Shown here: in pieces, positions 62,914 to 64,000 of the stretch
Numbering within the stretch: the stretch's first letter is position 1
Layout: the number at the start of each line of letters is the position of its first letter
Source of the DNA: Hyphomicrobiales bacterium
Lineage (GTDB): Bacteria; Pseudomonadota; Alphaproteobacteria; Rhizobiales; Rhizobiaceae
Assembly (NCBI GenBank): GCA_021775415.1
Contig: JAJFHV010000010.1
Span: forward strand, 310,001 to 374,000
Direction: 5' to 3'
DNA length: 64,000 nucleotides
Translations under genes and position numbers: made by a program
The notes under the pieces: model-generated
Databases searched by the model: none
What the model saw: the letters and a program-made list of their open reading frames with translations, nothing else
What the model was told of the DNA's origin: nothing

Positions 62914-64000
62914 TCACGGGTTCTGGACGTAGGCGTTCTTGCGCAGATAGAACCACCAGTTGATGATGATGCAGATGGTGTAGAAAGCAGCAAAGCCGTA
63001 AAGCGCGATTTCCGGGGTCGCGAGTTTAATCTGTTCGCCCAGCACTTTCGGGATGATGAAAGCACCGTAAGCAGCAACAGCTGATGTCCAACCTAGAACC
63101 GGTCCAGCCTGCTCCTTGTCGAACACAATTGCGATTGTTCGGAAGGTCGAGCCGTTGCCAATACCTGTTGCGGTAAACAGGACCAAAAACAGCAACAGGA
63201 AGGGCACAAAATACTGTTCAGGTGTCGCCGACGCGTAGGCCTGTTGCATGAAATAGGCTACACCCAGCGCACTGGCCACCATGACGACAGAGATGATCTG
63301 TGTGACTTTCGCTCCACCCATCTTGTCTGAAATCATTCCACCAACTGGGCGGATAAGTGCTCCGATGAATGGTCCCATCCAGGCATACATCAGGGCACTT
63401 GGGCCATTCACATTGACCGTGTTGTGGGTCAATACGCCGTCAACCATTACGTGTTGGAAGCCAAAGATAACCTTGATAGCCAGAGCAAAAGCTGCCGAAT
63501 ACCCGATGAAAGAACCAAAGGTCATTGTGTAGATGATGGTCATCGCCCAAGTGTGTTTGTTACCGAAAATCTGGTATTGGTGATGAAGGCTCTTGCCCAC
63601 TTGTCCGGGGATCAAGCGCAGCAGCAATACAGTCGCAGCAATCACCAATGGCAACACAAGCCATTTGCTGACATTGAAACCTGAACCTCCGACACCGGCT
63701 GGAAGCATCAACCACAACCCACAAGCGGCAGTGAAAAATCCGATCACCAGCATGAAGGTGATGATTGCAAATGCGCTAACGGGATTACCGATGTCCGGCG
63801 AAACATGTCTGTCACGGATGTTGTTCATTCCAAACCAACCGGCAAATGCCAGCGGGATGAGAAACACCAGCCAGATATACCCGGCGTTGTGAATGTATGT
63901 GTCCGTGCCTGCGGGAATTTTGCCAATCAACGTGCCACTTGAATTCTGTAGGGTAAGTGGATCACCGCCAAAGATCGCCATCGTCATGGCAAGCGGCACC
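62914..64000 (-). CDS. narK: Nitrate/nitrite transporter NarK (C-terminal part, runs off right edge)
   Basis: The frame is open to the window edge, giving at least 361 aa of an MFS transporter. GPFIGALIRPVGGMISDKMGGAKVTQI is a nitrate-porter signature, and the end GPVLGWTSAVAAYGAFIIPKVLG is NarK2-like. It lies 76 bp upstream of narG on the same strand, so the operon promoter and any NarXL or FNR sites lie outside the window. Many alphaproteobacteria encode a fused NarK1-NarK2; whether this is fused cannot be seen. Confidence 0.9.
   Translation of the reverse strand, partial: VPLAMTMAIFGGDPLTLQNSSGTLIGKIPAGTDTYIHNAGYIWLVFLIPLAFAGWFGMNNIRDRHVSPDIGNPVSAFAIITFMLVIGFFTAACGLWLMLPAGVGGSGFNVSKWLVLPLVIAATVLLLRLIPGQVGKSLHHQYQIFGNKHTWAMTIIYTMTFGSFIGYSAAFALAIKVIFGFQHVMVDGVLTHNTVNVNGPSALMYAWMGPFIGALIRPVGGMISDKMGGAKVTQIISVVMVASALGVAYFMQQAYASATPEQYFVPFLLLFLVLFTATGIGNGSTFRTIAIVFDKEQAGPVLGWTSAVAAYGAFIIPKVLGEQIKLATPEIALYGFAAFYTICIIINWWFYLRKNAYVQNP

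Overview
The window reads as chromosomal DNA of an alphaproteobacterium, most likely a marine or soil Hyphomicrobiales/Rhodobacterales-type heterotroph. This is inferred from family content rather than from a marker gene: tandem dimethylglycine-dehydrogenase-like flavoproteins, a non-pyrrolysine MttB homologue, a TAXI-TRAP/UspA transporter, a RutR-controlled reductive pyrimidine pathway, a cysteine-rich FnrL-type regulator with NnrS and HemN, and a respiratory nar operon. Genes are densely packed, with many ATGA stop/start overlaps. No rRNA, tRNA, CRISPR array or intact mobile element was seen.

Region 1 (1-16.0 kb) is methylated-amine and glycine one-carbon metabolism. Two covalent-FAD DMGDH-like enzymes and the start of a YcaO-domain protein form a minus-strand operon with 4-bp overlaps. 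Divergent from it are a LysR regulator coupled to a sulfotransferase-like protein, then a convergent MttB-family methyltransferase. An AGXT2-like class III aminotransferase leads into a tandem glycine riboswitch and gcvT-gcvH-gcvP. A LysR gene with a 17-bp-arm palindrome abutting its start codon closes the block.

Region 2 (16.0-31.5 kb) is a mixed catabolic and transport area. It holds a ureidoglycine aminohydrolase-like cupin, a TAXI solute-binding protein/fused TRAP permease/UspA operon, and an orphan Tat-exported family 5 binding protein with a strong terminator. Next come an amidinotransferase/M20 deacylase/EamA exporter cassette, an HMG-CoA lyase/enoyl-CoA hydratase pair, an aldehyde dehydrogenase, and a DmdA-like GcvT-fold protein.

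Region 3 (31.6-46.6 kb) is a reductive pyrimidine catabolism and salvage locus. A nine-gene minus-strand run encodes the N-carbamoyl-beta-alanine amidase, dihydropyrimidinase, a group II PLP decarboxylase, a four-gene THI5-type ABC importer and an omega-aminotransferase. It faces a rutR-like TetR gene across a RutR-type operator. PreT-PreA (NADH-dependent dihydropyrimidine dehydrogenase) lies behind a second matching operator, divergent from a yeast-type cytosine deaminase coupled to upp. Together these can import pyrimidines, deaminate cytosine to uracil, and either salvage uracil to UMP or degrade it to beta-alanine and a semialdehyde.

Region 4 (46.6-48.8 kb) holds serB, a frameshifted and internally deleted tyrosine-recombinase remnant, a CsbD-like small protein, and a 385-bp gap with paired FNR-like boxes in an inverted repeat.

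Region 5 (48.8-64 kb) is an anaerobic/nitrate module: fnrL, a hemerythrin-like HHE protein, a tandem Usp, nnrS and hemN, with FNR-type boxes at three promoters. Then comes a minus-strand operon narK-narG-narH-narJ-narI-ppiC-like-beta-carbonic anhydrase-DUF2478. NarK runs off the right edge.
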